Positions 35,368-45,233 of a stretch of DNA of 64,000 nucleotides are shown here, one piece after another. Under the pieces are notes generated by a model that searched no databases, was not told the DNA's origin, and worked only from the letters and a program-made list of their open reading frames with translations. Source of the stretch: Pseudomonas sp. 8O (lineage in GTDB: Bacteria > Pseudomonadota > Gammaproteobacteria > Pseudomonadales > Pseudomonadaceae); contig NZ_LR733265.1 of assembly GCF_902506495.1 (NCBI RefSeq), positions 808,098 to 872,097 of the forward strand, in the 5' to 3' direction. The number at the start of each line of letters is the position of its first letter. Position 1 is the first letter of the stretch. A program made the position numbers and the translations under genes.

Positions 35368-36798
35368 TCAGTCGTTCGCGTGATGCTGCGCGACCTGCTG
35401 GCCAGGCCCGCTCGGGCGTTCGCACAGGCTGGCCTGGACTTTCAGGTCGTTAGCGCTGTCCTCGGGCTTCTGGATTTCCAGGGCGAAGAAGTTCTGATCA
35501 CCCCAGCCCGGCTCGTCGCGCAGCTCCACGGCGAAGCGGCCGTCGGTGTCGACGGTGTCGGGTTTCTCCAGCTTGAGCTGTTCGCGGCGGCCGTTGAGGT
35601 ACCAGATGGTGGCGTCGACGCGTTTGACCGACGGATCGCTGAAACGCAGGTCGAGCTGGTGACGATTGCCGGCCAGGGTCAGCAGCTTGTTCTCGCCGTT
35701 GACGAGAATTTCGTTGCTACCCGGATGCAGGCGTTTCTCGCTGGCGAGCAGCTCGGTCTGGCCGCTGCAGCCGTTGTTCAGGGAGGCCATCAACTGACGG
35801 TGGATCTTGTCCGAGGCCAGGTCGTAGAGCGGCGAGAATTCCCAGATCAGGACCTTCGGCGGGTCGTTCTGGAACGAATCGCTGGCCAGGTATTCGAGCA
35901 TCGCGCCTTCCAGGCCACCGCCGGGGAAGGCGGCGTTGAGCACGTCGGTGCCCAGGTACTGTTCCAGGAAGCCGCCGAAGTTGTAGTTCTTGCCGCTGTG
36001 GCTGGTGCCGACCAGGGTGATCTGCGGGCTGCTGTCGTCGCCGAACAGCGCATCGCCATCGCTGGCATTCTTCGGCTCGGTGATGAACTGATCGACGTAC
36101 TGCACCGCATAACCGGTGCCACACAGTTGGCTGGCAACGTTCTGCATGGTGCCGGTCTTGCCCATCAGACCGACACGCTCGGTGACGAACTCCTTGCGCG
36201 GAATGTCTTCGAAGCCGGGGATGCGCTTGACCGTCTCGGCCACCAGACGCGCGGTGCGCTCGGCACCGTAGGGTGTCCAGTGCTGGTCGCGGCGGAAGTA
36301 GAACTCCTTGTCGCTGTCCTCGTCGGTCAGCGGGGCCAGATCCGGCACCCAGATACCCAGCTGTTCGAAGCGGGTCAGCGCCTGGCGATAGTTGCGCAGC
36401 GCCTTGTCGTAGTCGAAGCGCTGATAGTCGGCCGGGCGCAGCTTGCTGCGATTGACCAGGCCGCGGGTCGGTTGATAGACCACCACCAGTTCCACGCCGC
36501 GCTGCTTGAGGCCGTCACGCAGTTCCTTCAGCCGCTGGTAGCCGACTTCGCTGGTGCCGAATTCGGTGCGCAGGTCTTCGACGCTGCGAAACAGCCAGCC
36601 CTCGTCGGCATCCATCAGGGTGACGAAGTTCTTCATGTAGTTGGTGGTGTAGCGGCTGGCGTCGTGCGCAGCCGGGCACAGCGAGCAGCAATCTTGTACC
36701 TGGTATTGCGGCGCCTGGCGCTCTTCGGCTTGCAGGGTGCTGCCGAAGGCGGCGCAGGTCACTGCCAGGGCCAGGGTCTTGAGTGTGTATGCAGTCAT
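35368..36798 (-). CDS. algX: Alginate O-acetyltransferase AlgX
   Basis: Periplasmic enzyme of 476 residues that binds alginate and transfers acetyl to mannuronate. A signal peptide (MTAYTLKTLALAVTCAAFGSTLQA) is followed by a Cys-rich start, QDCCSLCPAAH. The SGNH-like domain has Asp-x-His in RRDQHWTPYG and Ser in LVGTSHSGKNYNFGGF. A C-terminal carbohydrate-binding domain (about residues 350-470) includes LYDLASDKIHR and WYLNGRREQ. It lies between algG and algL, with 10-11 bases at each junction. Confidence 0.96.
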   Translation of the reverse strand: MTAYTLKTLALAVTCAAFGSTLQAEERQAPQYQVQDCCSLCPAAHDASRYTTNYMKNFVTLMDADEGWLFRSVEDLRTEFGTSEVGYQRLKELRDGLKQRGVELVVVYQPTRGLVNRSKLRPADYQRFDYDKALRNYRQALTRFEQLGIWVPDLAPLTDEDSDKEFYFRRDQHWTPYGAERTARLVAETVKRIPGFEDIPRKEFVTERVGLMGKTGTMQNVASQLCGTGYAVQYVDQFITEPKNASDGDALFGDDSSPQITLVGTSHSGKNYNFGGFLEQYLGTDVLNAAFPGGGLEGAMLEYLASDSFQNDPPKVLIWEFSPLYDLASDKIHRQLMASLNNGCSGQTELLASEKRLHPGSNEILVNGENKLLTLAGNRHQLDLRFSDPSVKRVDATIWYLNGRREQLKLEKPDTVDTDGRFAVELRDEPGWGDQNFFALEIQKPEDSANDLKVQASLCERPSGPGQQVAQHHAND

Positions 36799-36809
36799 TA
36801 GAGGCCTCG

Positions 36810-38345
36810 TCAGTTGGTCATCAGCTCGGGATCGATTGGGTCGATCAACACGGGCAGGCGCTGGCGCACCATGAGGTCGAGGATTTCGTCCTGCTTCTCG
36901 CCGAGGATGCCGGCGAGCTGGATGCCGCTGCTCTTGCGCGGTGCGAGCATCTTCACGCGGTACATCTCGACGGAAAGTGGCGAGTCGATGTTGATCGGGC
37001 TGGAGCCATTACCGGCCAGGGTGCCGCCGACGATGATCATCGAGATCTTGGTGTCGAACGGGTCCAGTTGCAGGTCGCGGTCGGTGTCGGACAGGTCCTT
37101 GATGTGGCCGTACACGCCGGTGAGCTGGTTCATCGCCGAGACGTTTTCGTAGAGGCGGATGTTCTCGCTGTTGCGGATGCGGATGCCGTGGCGCTGGTTG
37201 CGCAGCACCTGGTTGCCCCACAGCAGGTTGTCGCCGCTCTCGTACAGGGTGATGCCGTCGGCATGATTGCCATGCACGCGGTTGTAGGCGATCAGGTTGT
37301 GCTCGCTGTTACGGTCGATCACCACCCCGGAGAGCTTGTTGTCATAGCTCTCGTTGTTGAAGATCCAGCTGTCGTTGACCTCGCGCGAGATGATGATGCC
37401 GTGCTTCTTCTTCGTACCGAACACGGTGTTCTCGGCGATGATCAGGCCGTGCGAGCGGTCGTGCGGATCGATGCCGTAGACGATGTTGTCGCGGTAGGTG
37501 TTGCCCTTGATCACGACGTTCTGCGCTTCGTAGCAGTAGAAGCCGTACCAGTGGTCGACGAACTCCGAATCGATCAGCCAGCCGGTCGGTTCTTCACGTT
37601 GCAGGCGCTCATGCATGTTCGGCGTGTACTGGGTGATCGACACGCCATAGGACTTGGAGTTGTCGTAGCCCAGGCTGGTCAGCACGCTGCTGGCGATGTA
37701 CAGCTCGCTGCCGCCCCAGGACACCAGGAACGGGCGGAACTCCTTGCCGTCGTCGCGCAGGGTCGCCGGGCCGTTGTCGGCCTCGCGCCAGGCGGTGACG
37801 CGGGTGTCGGTGAGAAACATCAGGCCGTCGTTGACCAGGAACGCGCCGCGCTCCTGCGACAGGCGCAGTTCGCGGGTTTCCTTGCCGACATGCAGCGCTG
37901 CGCCTTCTGCCACGACGATGGGCAGGCGGGCGAGGTACACGCCCGGTTCCTGCTCGGCGAACTGGCTCTCAGGCAGCGCCTTGGCGATGTCCTGGGCGGT
38001 GACCAGGCCACCTTCGATGAAGATCGCCTGGGGCATGCCTTGCTGGCGTTTGATCCACTCACGCAGGCGCTCGTTGCCGCCGGTGAAGTCCTTCAGCGCG
38101 TCCTGGCGCAGCATGCGCCTTACCATCACCTGACCGCGCTTTTCACGCGGGATCTTGGCCAGCACGGCCTCCTTGGTGTAGCCGGACAGGTCCGGCAGTT
38201 TGGGTGCTTCCAGATGCAGCTCGTCCGCCGGTGCGCTGCGCACGCGGTAGTCGAACTGGTGCTGCTCGGGGTTGGCCTGGGCCAGGGGCGCGGTGAGACA
38301 CAGTGCGCTGAGCAGCAGGGGTAGGGCTAAGCCGTTGGGTTGCAT
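36810..38345 (-). CDS. algG: Mannuronan C5-epimerase AlgG
   Basis: Periplasmic epimerase that turns D-mannuronate into L-guluronate within the polymer, 511 residues. The signal peptide ends PLAQA-NPE. The central right-handed beta-helix is evident from Asn-rich rungs (NVVIKGNTYRDN, NTVFGTKKKHGIIISREV, NLIAYNRVHGNHADGITLYESGDNLLWGN). It contains the catalytic DPHDRSHG motif. It is the usual length and position. It also forms part of the periplasmic scaffold with AlgK and AlgX. Confidence 0.96.
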   Translation of the reverse strand: MQPNGLALPLLLSALCLTAPLAQANPEQHQFDYRVRSAPADELHLEAPKLPDLSGYTKEAVLAKIPREKRGQVMVRRMLRQDALKDFTGGNERLREWIKRQQGMPQAIFIEGGLVTAQDIAKALPESQFAEQEPGVYLARLPIVVAEGAALHVGKETRELRLSQERGAFLVNDGLMFLTDTRVTAWREADNGPATLRDDGKEFRPFLVSWGGSELYIASSVLTSLGYDNSKSYGVSITQYTPNMHERLQREEPTGWLIDSEFVDHWYGFYCYEAQNVVIKGNTYRDNIVYGIDPHDRSHGLIIAENTVFGTKKKHGIIISREVNDSWIFNNESYDNKLSGVVIDRNSEHNLIAYNRVHGNHADGITLYESGDNLLWGNQVLRNQRHGIRIRNSENIRLYENVSAMNQLTGVYGHIKDLSDTDRDLQLDPFDTKISMIIVGGTLAGNGSSPINIDSPLSVEMYRVKMLAPRKSSGIQLAGILGEKQDEILDLMVRQRLPVLIDPIDPELMTN

Positions 38346-38356
38346 GATCCGATCCC

Positions 38357-39814
38357 TCAGAAGCGCCAGATGAAGTCGACGAAGGCGCGGTGCATCACCG
38401 AGTCGGTGCCGCTGCCGTAGGCGTCGCCTGGCAGGAACACGCCGGCGCGCAGGCGCACCAGGGCCGAGCGGTCATCCAGTTGTTCGGCAACGGCGGCCGG
38501 CAGCAGGCCCTGCTTGAAATAGCGGGTCAGCACCAGGTCGACTTCCTGGCCGATGTCTTTCTCGCCAGCCACCAGCGGCGCGGTGATGCCGCTGTCGCCG
38601 ACGTCCTGATCGCCATCGACGCGCCAGAAACGGTGATAGACGACGCTGGCGTCGTAGTCCTCGCCCAGTTGCCAGGAGCTGAAGGCACTGGCCACCTGCA
38701 GGTTGGAGAGCTCGCCGCGGAAGGCCTCGCCGTAGCGGTGCAGGCGCGATTCGACGCCGGTGAAATTGGCGCGGTTGCTGTGCAGGCCGGTCTGCATGAA
38801 CTGGCGGGATTTGCCCTCGTCGCCACCGCCGCTGCCACGGGCATAGGCGGCGCCGATCTTCCAGTTTTCGTCGAGGCTGTAGCGCAGGCCCAGGTCCATG
38901 GCCCAGGCGTCGACGTCCTGGCTGCGCGAGCCGGTGGCGATGCGGTCGCTGCCGACCACCTGCTGCTGCAATTGGTCGGTATCGCCCTGCAACCAAGTCA
39001 GCTGCGCCCAGTAGTTGAGGCGGTTGCGCGAATTGCGTTCGAAGAAGCCGCCGTCGGCGTGCAGGCCAAACCAGGTCAGGTCACCGGTGTAGCGCTTGCT
39101 CAGCTCGTCGACGCGCTCGCCGGGATTGGCCAGGCGGCCGTCGTCGCGGCTGTGATGCAGCTTGGTGCCGATGCGGTGTCCGGGCGTCCACTGGTAGTCG
39201 AGGCCGGCGAAGAAATGCTGGCGGTCTTCGTCTTCGGGCGCCAGGTCGTCGAGATCGGTGCGGTAATCGGAGAAGCGCTCGGCGATGCCGACGTTGGCCT
39301 GCAGCAGGGTGGTATCGAAGCGCCAGTTGACCGCTTCGATGTTGGTGTCCCACCAGGTACCTTCGTCACTGCGCAGGCGCTGACGACCGACGCGCAGGTG
39401 CTCACCCGGGTAGGCGGTGAGGCCGGCGTAGTCGACCCAGAATTCGCGCATGGCCAGGTAGCTCTTGTCCGGCTGGCGCGCGTCGCTGCGCTGCGTGCTG
39501 TCTTCGCCGTCATCCTGCAGTGGGTCGGTTTCGATGGTATCGGTGGCGGTAACCACCTGGCCCATGGCGAAGGCGCTCCAGTTGCCGCGTTCGCCGTAGG
39601 CCCAGGGGCGCAGGTCCAGACCGATACCGCTGACATCCCCGCCGCTTCGGGTGCCGAGGTCGCGGTCATCTTCCGATTGCGCGGTGATCTTCACATCCAG
39701 GCCGAAGTTCTTCGGTGCATCCGCCGCCCAGGCGGCGCTGGCCGCCAGCAGGCTGGCACTCAACCCCAGCTGGCTAACGATTTTGTTCAACTGCATGCGT
39801 GCATCCTTGTTCAT
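38357..39814 (-). CDS. algE: Alginate outer-membrane export porin AlgE
   Basis: Eighteen-stranded beta-barrel that exports alginate, 485 residues. The start at 39814 overlaps the algK stop (ATGA). A second ATG at 39796 (MQLNKIVSQ) gives a cleaner signal peptide ending AAWA-ADAPKNFGLDVK. Alternating amphipathic strands run through the chain, and it ends in the aromatic residue of FVDFIWRF as outer-membrane proteins do. Arg and acidic residues abound in the barrel (RVGRQRLRSDEGTWWDT), matching the charged pore of this family. Confidence 0.94.
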   Translation of the reverse strand: MNKDARMQLNKIVSQLGLSASLLAASAAWAADAPKNFGLDVKITAQSEDDRDLGTRSGGDVSGIGLDLRPWAYGERGNWSAFAMGQVVTATDTIETDPLQDDGEDSTQRSDARQPDKSYLAMREFWVDYAGLTAYPGEHLRVGRQRLRSDEGTWWDTNIEAVNWRFDTTLLQANVGIAERFSDYRTDLDDLAPEDEDRQHFFAGLDYQWTPGHRIGTKLHHSRDDGRLANPGERVDELSKRYTGDLTWFGLHADGGFFERNSRNRLNYWAQLTWLQGDTDQLQQQVVGSDRIATGSRSQDVDAWAMDLGLRYSLDENWKIGAAYARGSGGGDEGKSRQFMQTGLHSNRANFTGVESRLHRYGEAFRGELSNLQVASAFSSWQLGEDYDASVVYHRFWRVDGDQDVGDSGITAPLVAGEKDIGQEVDLVLTRYFKQGLLPAAVAEQLDDRSALVRLRAGVFLPGDAYGSGTDSVMHRAFVDFIWRF

Positions 39815-41187
39815 GGCTGGCTGACCTGCAGGGCGGCCTGCTGCTGCAGGACGATGCCGCGGGCATCGCGCTCTTCGCGCAGCAGGCGTTGGCCTTCGGC
39901 CAGTTGTGCCGGGGTCAGGCTCTCGGCCACCGTCTGTGCCAGTTCGACGGTTGGCGGTGTGTTGCGTGGCAGGGCCAGTTGGCTGAATACGTAGGCGTTG
40001 ATCGGGTTTGGCTTGACCCCACGACCCTGGCTGAACATCTGCGCCAGGGCGAAGTCGGCGCTGAGCTGGCCAGCGCGCGCAGCGCTGAGCAGGTGGTCGA
40101 GCGCCTGCTGGGCGTAGACCTCGCCGAGGTAGCCGCGCAGGTAGATCTGCCCCAGGTAGTAATTGGCGCTGGGTTCGCTGGGCGCGGCCTTGCGCAGGTG
40201 CTCTTCGGCTTTCTTCGGTTGCTGCGGCAGCAACTTGCCTTCGTAGTACAGGCGCCCGAGTAGCAATTCGGCGCGTGGCAGGGCAGCCTCGCGGCCCTTG
40301 TCCAGATAACCGAGCAGCGTGTCGATATCGCCTTGCGCCGGATAGTCGTAGAGCAGACGCGCCAGGCTGACCCAGGCGGCCGGATAGTTCGGTGCGATGG
40401 CTTCGAGCAGCTCCTGTGCCTGCTGCGGTTGCGGTTGGCCGACCTCAGGGTCGCTGAGGACTTGAGCCACGGAGTCGACCTGGTTGGGCGAGACAGTGCC
40501 GGCGCGGTAACCCGCCAGCAGTTGCTCGATCAGCGCCTGACGGTCGTCTTCGCGATTCTGCTTCTGATACACGGTGGCCAACTCGGCGTAGCAGGCGTCG
40601 TTGCTGGCCAGGCGCGCCTGGCAGATGCGCTCGATCTCGCCCAGATGCTGGTCGTAGGTGCCATCGGTGCGATACAGAAGAATCTGCGCCAGTTCTGCCT
40701 GCGGCAGACCCTGCTGGCGCCAGTCTTGGATACGTTGCGCGAGGTTCATGGCGGGAAAGTCCTGTGGGTAGAACAGGTAGAGTTCGGTCAGCGGCAGCAG
40801 CGCACTGGGCTCGCGGGCCTGGGCTGCGCTTTCCAGCAGCTCGGCGGCCTCCTGGCGCTCGGCCAGGCTGCTGCCGGGCTTGCGCGCCAGCAGCTTGCCG
40901 AGGCGCGCCTCGGCCCGTGGCGAACCGTCCTGGGCCTGGCGGTAGATGCGCTCGGCCTCATCCAGATCCTGGGTCTGGCCACCTGCTGCGTAGATGTCGG
41001 CCAGGCCGATCTGCGCGTCGCTGTAGCCCATCTCGGCAAGCTGGCGGAAGTGCCATTCGGCCGTCTGCTGGTCGCCGCTGTGCAGGGCTTCACGCGCCAG
41101 GCGCTCATCCGGCAGGCCGGCACAACCGGCCAGCGTGGCGCTGACGGCGAGGCCGAGCAGGGCAGGGCGAAGTAGGGGCATGCTCAC
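39811..41187 (-). CDS. algK: Alginate biosynthesis TPR lipoprotein AlgK
   Basis: Outer-membrane lipoprotein of 458 residues that localises AlgE and holds the export complex together. The lipobox is LAGC with Cys22. Sel1-like/TPR helices follow (AEWHFRQLAEMGYSDAQIGLADIYAAGG, ANYYLGQIYLRGYLGEVYAQQALDHLLSAARAG). The GTG at 41187 is favoured because TAAGGAG lies seven bases upstream; an ATG at 41181 is the alternative. Its stop overlaps the algE start. Confidence 0.94.
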   Translation of the reverse strand: MSMPLLRPALLGLAVSATLAGCAGLPDERLAREALHSGDQQTAEWHFRQLAEMGYSDAQIGLADIYAAGGQTQDLDEAERIYRQAQDGSPRAEARLGKLLARKPGSSLAERQEAAELLESAAQAREPSALLPLTELYLFYPQDFPAMNLAQRIQDWRQQGLPQAELAQILLYRTDGTYDQHLGEIERICQARLASNDACYAELATVYQKQNREDDRQALIEQLLAGYRAGTVSPNQVDSVAQVLSDPEVGQPQPQQAQELLEAIAPNYPAAWVSLARLLYDYPAQGDIDTLLGYLDKGREAALPRAELLLGRLYYEGKLLPQQPKKAEEHLRKAAPSEPSANYYLGQIYLRGYLGEVYAQQALDHLLSAARAGQLSADFALAQMFSQGRGVKPNPINAYVFSQLALPRNTPPTVELAQTVAESLTPAQLAEGQRLLREERDARGIVLQQQAALQVSQP

Positions 41188-41199
41188 GACACGTTCTCC

Positions 41200-42363
41200 T
41201 TAGCGGCCTGCCGCGACGGCGCGATCGACCAGCCAGCCCAGCGACGGGCCACGGTCGATGACCACATCCACCGGTTGCCCGGCGAGGCTGGCCGGCAGGG
41301 TTTCCTGGGGCTTGATCACCACGCGGATGTCCGAGCTCAGGCCGCCGTCATGCAGGGCGCTGCTGACGATCTCGCCGTGACGCGCCTGGTCTTCGCCGGC
41401 CACCTTGAAGGTCACTGGCGTGCCGGGGCGCGCCTGTTCCAGATGGCGGTAGGGGAAGCTGGCGGCGACGGTGGCGATGCCGTCCTGCGGCACCAGTTCG
41501 AAGATCACGTCGCCCTTGCTGGCGAACTGACCGTCGGCCACCAGTTGGCGGGAAATCTTGCAGTTGCACGGGCTGGTCAGAGTGCCCTGCATCTCACGGG
41601 CGAACAGCGCTTCGATCTGGCTCGGGTCGAGCTGGTCTTCACCCAGGTGCCCCTTGAGCATTTCCAGCATGCTGGTGGTGAAGGTGGCGATTGGCGCGCC
41701 TTTCTCGACGATGCCGTCGGGCTGCGCCAGGCTCTGCACGCTGCCTTCACGCGGCATGGTCACCTGCAGCGCTGGCAGGCTGATCTGCGCCGACTGTGCG
41801 TGGGTGACGAAGTACAGGCCGTAGATCGACTTGCCGATATAGCCGAAGGCGGCCAAACCGATGAGGAAGATCGCACCGCTGAAGGTCACCGCACGCAGGC
41901 GGCCGAACACGCCCATACCGCCGCTACCGCCGTTCTTGCGCGCCTTGGTGAAGTTGTCGCGCTGGAGGATGTGCAGCACTTCGCCGACGTTGACCAGCTC
42001 GCCAGCCAGGTGCGCGCTGATCAGGTGGCGCAGGGCCGCAGTTTCGCGTGCGCCGACGCCATGGAACTGGCAGCCGATGCGGTTGTGCTCGGGCTGTACC
42101 GAGTTGACCTGAAACTCCACGTCCAGGCCCAGCACCAGGCTGTCGAGCTGGAACTGCAGCTGGCCGCGATGAAAATCACCGACCTTGTGCGTGGTCTTCT
42201 CGTTGGTGAAGCTGAAACCGCCGGCAGAGACATCCTGCAGGCGTGCATCGATGCGTTCGCCCTTGGCATTGGTGAAGCGCAGACGCCCCGGCAGCTTGAC
42301 GCGGGCATGTTGGCGCTGGGCCTCGGACTCATGGACGACGTTGTGATTGGCGACGGAGTTCAT
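41200..42363 (-). CDS. alg44: Alginate polymerase subunit Alg44 (PilZ, c-di-GMP receptor)
   Basis: Inner-membrane protein of 387 residues. The cytoplasmic N-terminal PilZ domain has the c-di-GMP motifs RQHAR (RxxxR) and DVSAGGFSF (DxSxxG), both intact. One transmembrane helix (VTFSGAIFLIGLAAFGYIG) follows around residue 160. The periplasmic part is membrane-fusion-protein-like (SLPALQVTMPREGSVQSL and later GDVIFELVPQDG). Binding of c-di-GMP activates the Alg8 polymerase in P. aeruginosa, and the motif conservation supports the same control here. Confidence 0.96.
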   Translation of the reverse strand: MNSVANHNVVHESEAQRQHARVKLPGRLRFTNAKGERIDARLQDVSAGGFSFTNEKTTHKVGDFHRGQLQFQLDSLVLGLDVEFQVNSVQPEHNRIGCQFHGVGARETAALRHLISAHLAGELVNVGEVLHILQRDNFTKARKNGGSGGMGVFGRLRAVTFSGAIFLIGLAAFGYIGKSIYGLYFVTHAQSAQISLPALQVTMPREGSVQSLAQPDGIVEKGAPIATFTTSMLEMLKGHLGEDQLDPSQIEALFAREMQGTLTSPCNCKISRQLVADGQFASKGDVIFELVPQDGIATVAASFPYRHLEQARPGTPVTFKVAGEDQARHGEIVSSALHDGGLSSDIRVVIKPQETLPASLAGQPVDVVIDRGPSLGWLVDRAVAAGR

Positions 42364-42389
42364 GGTGGCTAATTCCTATTCGAGTACGG

Positions 42390-43871
42390 TCACACCAGCG
42401 CCAGCAGCGCGGCGATGAAGACAGAGGCGGCAGAGAAAGTCATGGCACGTGACGACCAGCTGTTGAACCAGTTGGCGAAGCTGGACAGGCCACGATTGAG
42501 CTTGGTGTTCTGGCGCGTCCAGGATTGCTGGTCGAGGCGGAAGAACACGTAGATCTTCACCATCGCGCCAACGATCTGGTTGTAATAGAGCAGCGCCGGG
42601 TAGGCCGGACCGATGCGGTGGCCGGAGAGCATCAGCAGCAGCGTCAGGATCAGCCGCGTCGTGCCGATCCACAGCAGGTAGATCAGCAGGTACATCAGGC
42701 TGTACTTGATGCTGGCGATGATCGCCACGCACAGACCCAGCAGGCAGGTCCACATCGACACGCGCTGATCGAACAGCACCAGGCTGGTGAAGGCGCCGAG
42801 GCGACCCATGCCCAGACGCAGGGCGCGCGAGTTCTGCCGCAGGTTGTTGCCGTACCAGCGGAACATCAGCTTGCGGCTGGCCTTGATGAAGCTCTTCTCC
42901 GGCGGGTGCTCGACCGTGTTGATCGCCGCATCCGGCACGTAGAAGGTGTCGTAGCCCAGGCGCATCAGGCTGTACCAGCTGGACTTGTCGTCACCGGTGA
43001 GGAACTGGAAGCGGCCCAGGCGCCAGTGCTCCAGGTGATCGCTTTCCACGTCGCGGATGAACTCGGGGTCGGTCACCACGCTGGCGCGGAATACCGACAT
43101 GCGCCCGGTCATGGTCAACACGCGTTTGCTCAGGGCCATCGAGCACATGTTGAGGTGGCGCTGGGCGAAGCGCAGCTTGTGCCACTCGCTCATCAGGTAG
43201 CTGCCGCGTACCTCGCAGAACTCGTTGGTGGTCAGCCCGCCGACGTTGGGGAAGAGCTTGAACCAGGGCACGCATTTACGTACCACTTCAGGCTCGAGCA
43301 CGGTGTCGCCGTCGATCACCGCCACCACCGCATCGCGGTCCGGCATCTGCCGGGAGATGGCGCGAAAACCATGGGCCAGGCCATCACGCTTGCCGGTGCC
43401 GGGAATGCGCACGATGTCCAGGGTGACATGCGTCGGCGGCTCGGCCTGAGCCCAGAGGTTCTTGATCAGCAACTCGTCGGAGAGCTCGACGATCGAGCAC
43501 ACCACGGTGGTTGGGTAGCCGCAGTCGATGGCTTCGCGAATCACCGAGCGGTAGACCATGGCGGTGGTCAGCGCCTCGATGCGAAAGCTGGTGACCAGCA
43601 GGAACACATGAGAGGGGTCGGCGTCCTTGCCGAGTTTTGTAACCTTGCGGCGATACCAGGGGTACACCAGGTAAAGGAACAGGCAGCCGCGCACGAAGTG
43701 CATGGCGCCCATGGAATAGCGCCAGATGCCGACGATACCGATGAGCAGGAGGAAGTCCCGCGACTCGGGGTCGAACACCGTGCGTGGCAGGGCCAGTGCC
43801 AGCAGCATCAGCAGGCTGAGATAGAGCATCCAGCCGCTGGCTTGGTTGAGGCCGTTCTTGAGCTTGTCCAT
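42390..43871 (-). CDS. alg8: Alginate polymerase glycosyltransferase Alg8
   Basis: Family GT2 processive polymerase that links mannuronate from GDP-mannuronate, 493 residues. N-terminal helices (WMLYLSLLMLLALAL) are followed by the cytoplasmic GT domain with VAVIDGDTVLEPEV (Asp-x-Asp metal site) and VESDHLEHWRLGRFQFLTGDDKSSW (catalytic Asp region). A run of transmembrane helices occupies the C-terminal third. It lies between algD (51 bases) and alg44 (26 bases). The enzyme needs Alg44 with c-di-GMP. Confidence 0.96.
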   Translation of the reverse strand: MDKLKNGLNQASGWMLYLSLLMLLALALPRTVFDPESRDFLLLIGIVGIWRYSMGAMHFVRGCLFLYLVYPWYRRKVTKLGKDADPSHVFLLVTSFRIEALTTAMVYRSVIREAIDCGYPTTVVCSIVELSDELLIKNLWAQAEPPTHVTLDIVRIPGTGKRDGLAHGFRAISRQMPDRDAVVAVIDGDTVLEPEVVRKCVPWFKLFPNVGGLTTNEFCEVRGSYLMSEWHKLRFAQRHLNMCSMALSKRVLTMTGRMSVFRASVVTDPEFIRDVESDHLEHWRLGRFQFLTGDDKSSWYSLMRLGYDTFYVPDAAINTVEHPPEKSFIKASRKLMFRWYGNNLRQNSRALRLGMGRLGAFTSLVLFDQRVSMWTCLLGLCVAIIASIKYSLMYLLIYLLWIGTTRLILTLLLMLSGHRIGPAYPALLYYNQIVGAMVKIYVFFRLDQQSWTRQNTKLNRGLSSFANWFNSWSSRAMTFSAASVFIAALLALV

Positions 43872-43922
43872 ATGGGTCTCCGAGTACCTGCACGCGCTGG
43901 GCGCGCAGGTACGTTCGGGTCC

Positions 43923-45233
43923 TTACCAGCAGATGCCTTCGGCCACACCATTGCTGGCGTGGGGCATGAAGCCGACCAGGTCGATCACCCGCTTGCCGCT
44001 CGGCGCCTGCTCGGCCAGCTTGGCGAAGCGTTCGTCGCTGTTGCCCAGGACGATGATGTCGGCCTTGGCTACCACGTCGTCCAGGTCACTGTTGAGCAGC
44101 GAGGAGACGTGCGGGATCTTCGACTCGATGTATTCCTTGTTGGCGCCGTGTACGCGGGCGTACTCGACGTTGCGGTCGTAGATGCTCAGGTCGAAACCCT
44201 TGCCGATGAGCATTTCCGCCAGCTCCACCTGCGGGCTTTCGCGCAGGTCATCGGTGCCGGCCTTGAAGCTCAGGCCGAGCAGGGCGACCTTGCGCGAGTC
44301 GTGACTGGCGATGATGTCGAAGGCCTTCTGCACCTGGGCGGCGTTGCTGCGCATCAGCGAACCGATCAGCGGCGCTTCCACATCCAGGCTGCCGGCGCGG
44401 TAGTTCAGCGCACGCACGTCCTTGGGCAGGCAGGAGCCGCCGAAGGCGAAGCCGGGCTTCATGTAGTACTTGGAGAGGTTGAGCTTGTGGTCCTGGCAGA
44501 CCACGTCCATCACCTCGCGGCCGTCGACGCCGACGGCCTTGGCGATGTTGCCGATCTCGTTGGCGAAGGTGACCTTGGCGGCGTGCCAGACGTTGCAGGT
44601 GTACTTGATCATCTCGGCGACTTCGATGTCCTTGCGGATGATCGGTGCGTCAAGTTCTTCATAGATGCTGGCCAACAGGTCGCCGGAAGCCTTGTCCAGC
44701 TCACCGATGACGGTCATCGGCGGGAAGTCATAGTCCTTGATCGCGGTGCTTTCGCGGAGGAACTCGGGGTTCACCGCCAGGCCGAAATCGACGCCGGCCT
44801 TCTTGCCCGAGCAATCTTCGAGAATCGGCAGCACCACGTTCTTGGCGGTGCCTGGCAGCACGGTGCTGCGCACCACCACGGTGTGGCGCTCGTTCTTGTC
44901 GCGCATGGCCATGCCGATCTCGCGGCACACGCCTTCGATGTAGTTCAGCTCCAGGTCGCCGTTCTTCTTGCTCGGCGTGCCGACGCAGATGAACGACACA
45001 TCGCTTTCCAGAACGGCAGCGGCGACGTCGGTGGTGCCGCGCAGGCGACCCTGACGCAGACCCTGTTGCAGCAGTTCTTCCAGACCCGGTTCAACGATGG
45101 GCGATTTACCGTTGTTGATCAGGTCGATCTTGTTCGCGGAGATATCCACGCCAATCACGTCGTGACCGCGTGCCGACAAACAGCCGGCACAAACGGCACC
45201 TACATAACCCAAACCGAAGATACTGATTCGCAT
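43923..45233 (-). CDS. algD: GDP-mannose 6-dehydrogenase AlgD
   Basis: Commits GDP-mannose to alginate by two NAD-dependent oxidations to GDP-mannuronate, 436 residues. The ATG at 45233 is chosen because GAGGTGA lies just upstream and the NAD-binding MRISIFGLGYVGAVCAGCL follows. An upstream in-frame start adds 11 unlikely residues. The catalytic Cys is in FAFGGSCLPKDVRAL near residue 268. First gene of the alginate operon, behind a long regulatory leader. Confidence 0.98.
   Translation of the reverse strand: MRISIFGLGYVGAVCAGCLSARGHDVIGVDISANKIDLINNGKSPIVEPGLEELLQQGLRQGRLRGTTDVAAAVLESDVSFICVGTPSKKNGDLELNYIEGVCREIGMAMRDKNERHTVVVRSTVLPGTAKNVVLPILEDCSGKKAGVDFGLAVNPEFLRESTAIKDYDFPPMTVIGELDKASGDLLASIYEELDAPIIRKDIEVAEMIKYTCNVWHAAKVTFANEIGNIAKAVGVDGREVMDVVCQDHKLNLSKYYMKPGFAFGGSCLPKDVRALNYRAGSLDVEAPLIGSLMRSNAAQVQKAFDIIASHDSRKVALLGLSFKAGTDDLRESPQVELAEMLIGKGFDLSIYDRNVEYARVHGANKEYIESKIPHVSSLLNSDLDDVVAKADIIVLGNSDERFAKLAEQAPSGKRVIDLVGFMPHASNGVAEGICW

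Noticed and set aside
32607..38324. Several long plus-strand frames opposite algI, algX and algG
   Set aside because: Same reason: shadows of strongly recognised minus-strand alginate genes, without RBS or domain evidence.
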